NCBI GenBank assembly: GCA_030150085.1
Contig: JASLGJ010000161.1
Span: 1-7,850, forward strand
Reading direction: 5' to 3'
DNA from: Candidatus Elarobacter sp.
Lineage (GTDB): Bacteria > Vulcanimicrobiota > Vulcanimicrobiia > Vulcanimicrobiales > Vulcanimicrobiaceae
DNA length: 7,850 bases
Position 1 is the first letter of the stretch. Every line of letters begins with the position of its first letter. Positions 7,802 to 7,850 of the stretch are shown here, piece after piece. A program made the position numbers and the translations under genes. Below the pieces are notes generated by a model that did not search any database, was not told the DNA's origin, and saw only the letters and a list, made by a program, of their open reading frames with translations.

Positions 7802-7850
7802 TCAGCGCGGGTGCGGCGACGGCGCGGTGTCGTAGCGCTCGAAGACCTCC
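7802..7850 (-). CDS. C-terminal end of an unidentified gene (partial)
   Basis: A leftward open frame enters from the right edge and ends at TGA (7804-7802). The visible residues are EVFERYDTAPSPHPR. Codons are GC-ending throughout, in keeping with the neighbours, and the 14-base gap to the converging peptidase stop is a normal tail-to-tail arrangement. Too short to assign. No terminator hairpin is seen between the two stops. Confidence 0.4.
   Translation of the reverse strand, partial: EVFERYDTAPSPHPR

Overview
This is a very GC-rich bacterial chromosome segment (coding third positions are almost all G or C). It has two alanine tRNA genes, metabolic enzymes, one regulator and no mobile-element hallmarks. 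The phylum cannot be fixed from the sequence. An uncultured high-GC lineage such as Eremiobacterota is my lean at low confidence; Actinobacteria or a high-GC proteobacterium are not excluded.

Left part (1-3400). A RimK-type ATP-grasp ligase runs leftward and ends at base 14. A 417-base gap (971-1387) lies between its start and a probable small membrane or exported protein (1388-1552), which is preceded by a strong Shine-Dalgarno sequence. After another 111 bases comes a large transcriptional regulator (1664-3364) with a helical-repeat N-terminal region and a C-terminal LuxR/GerE-type helix-turn-helix. It is followed 39 bases later by a small secreted protein of unknown function (3404-3814).

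Middle part (3815-5660), all leftward. The order of transcription is tRNA-Ala(TGC), its terminator, a Baeyer-Villiger-type flavin monooxygenase, tRNA-Ala(GGC), and a second strong hairpin terminator that also faces the secreted-protein gene. The monooxygenase frame runs into the tRNA-Ala(GGC) gene and uses tRNA bases 8-10 (TAG) as its stop codon. The two genes therefore share ten bases.

Right part (5660-7850). A rightward, complete cytosolic prolyl oligopeptidase (peptidase family S9A) has its catalytic triad intact. The last 15 codons of an unidentified leftward gene are visible at the right edge.

The genes do not form one recognisable pathway. They look like several small independent transcription units around two tRNA loci. 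I found no CRISPR array, toxin-antitoxin pair, phage gene, transposase or defence cluster. The points most worth following up are the CDS/tRNA overlap, the two alanine tRNAs that differ in encoding CCA, the undetected small ORF with its AT-rich leader, and two palindromic elements at gene starts.
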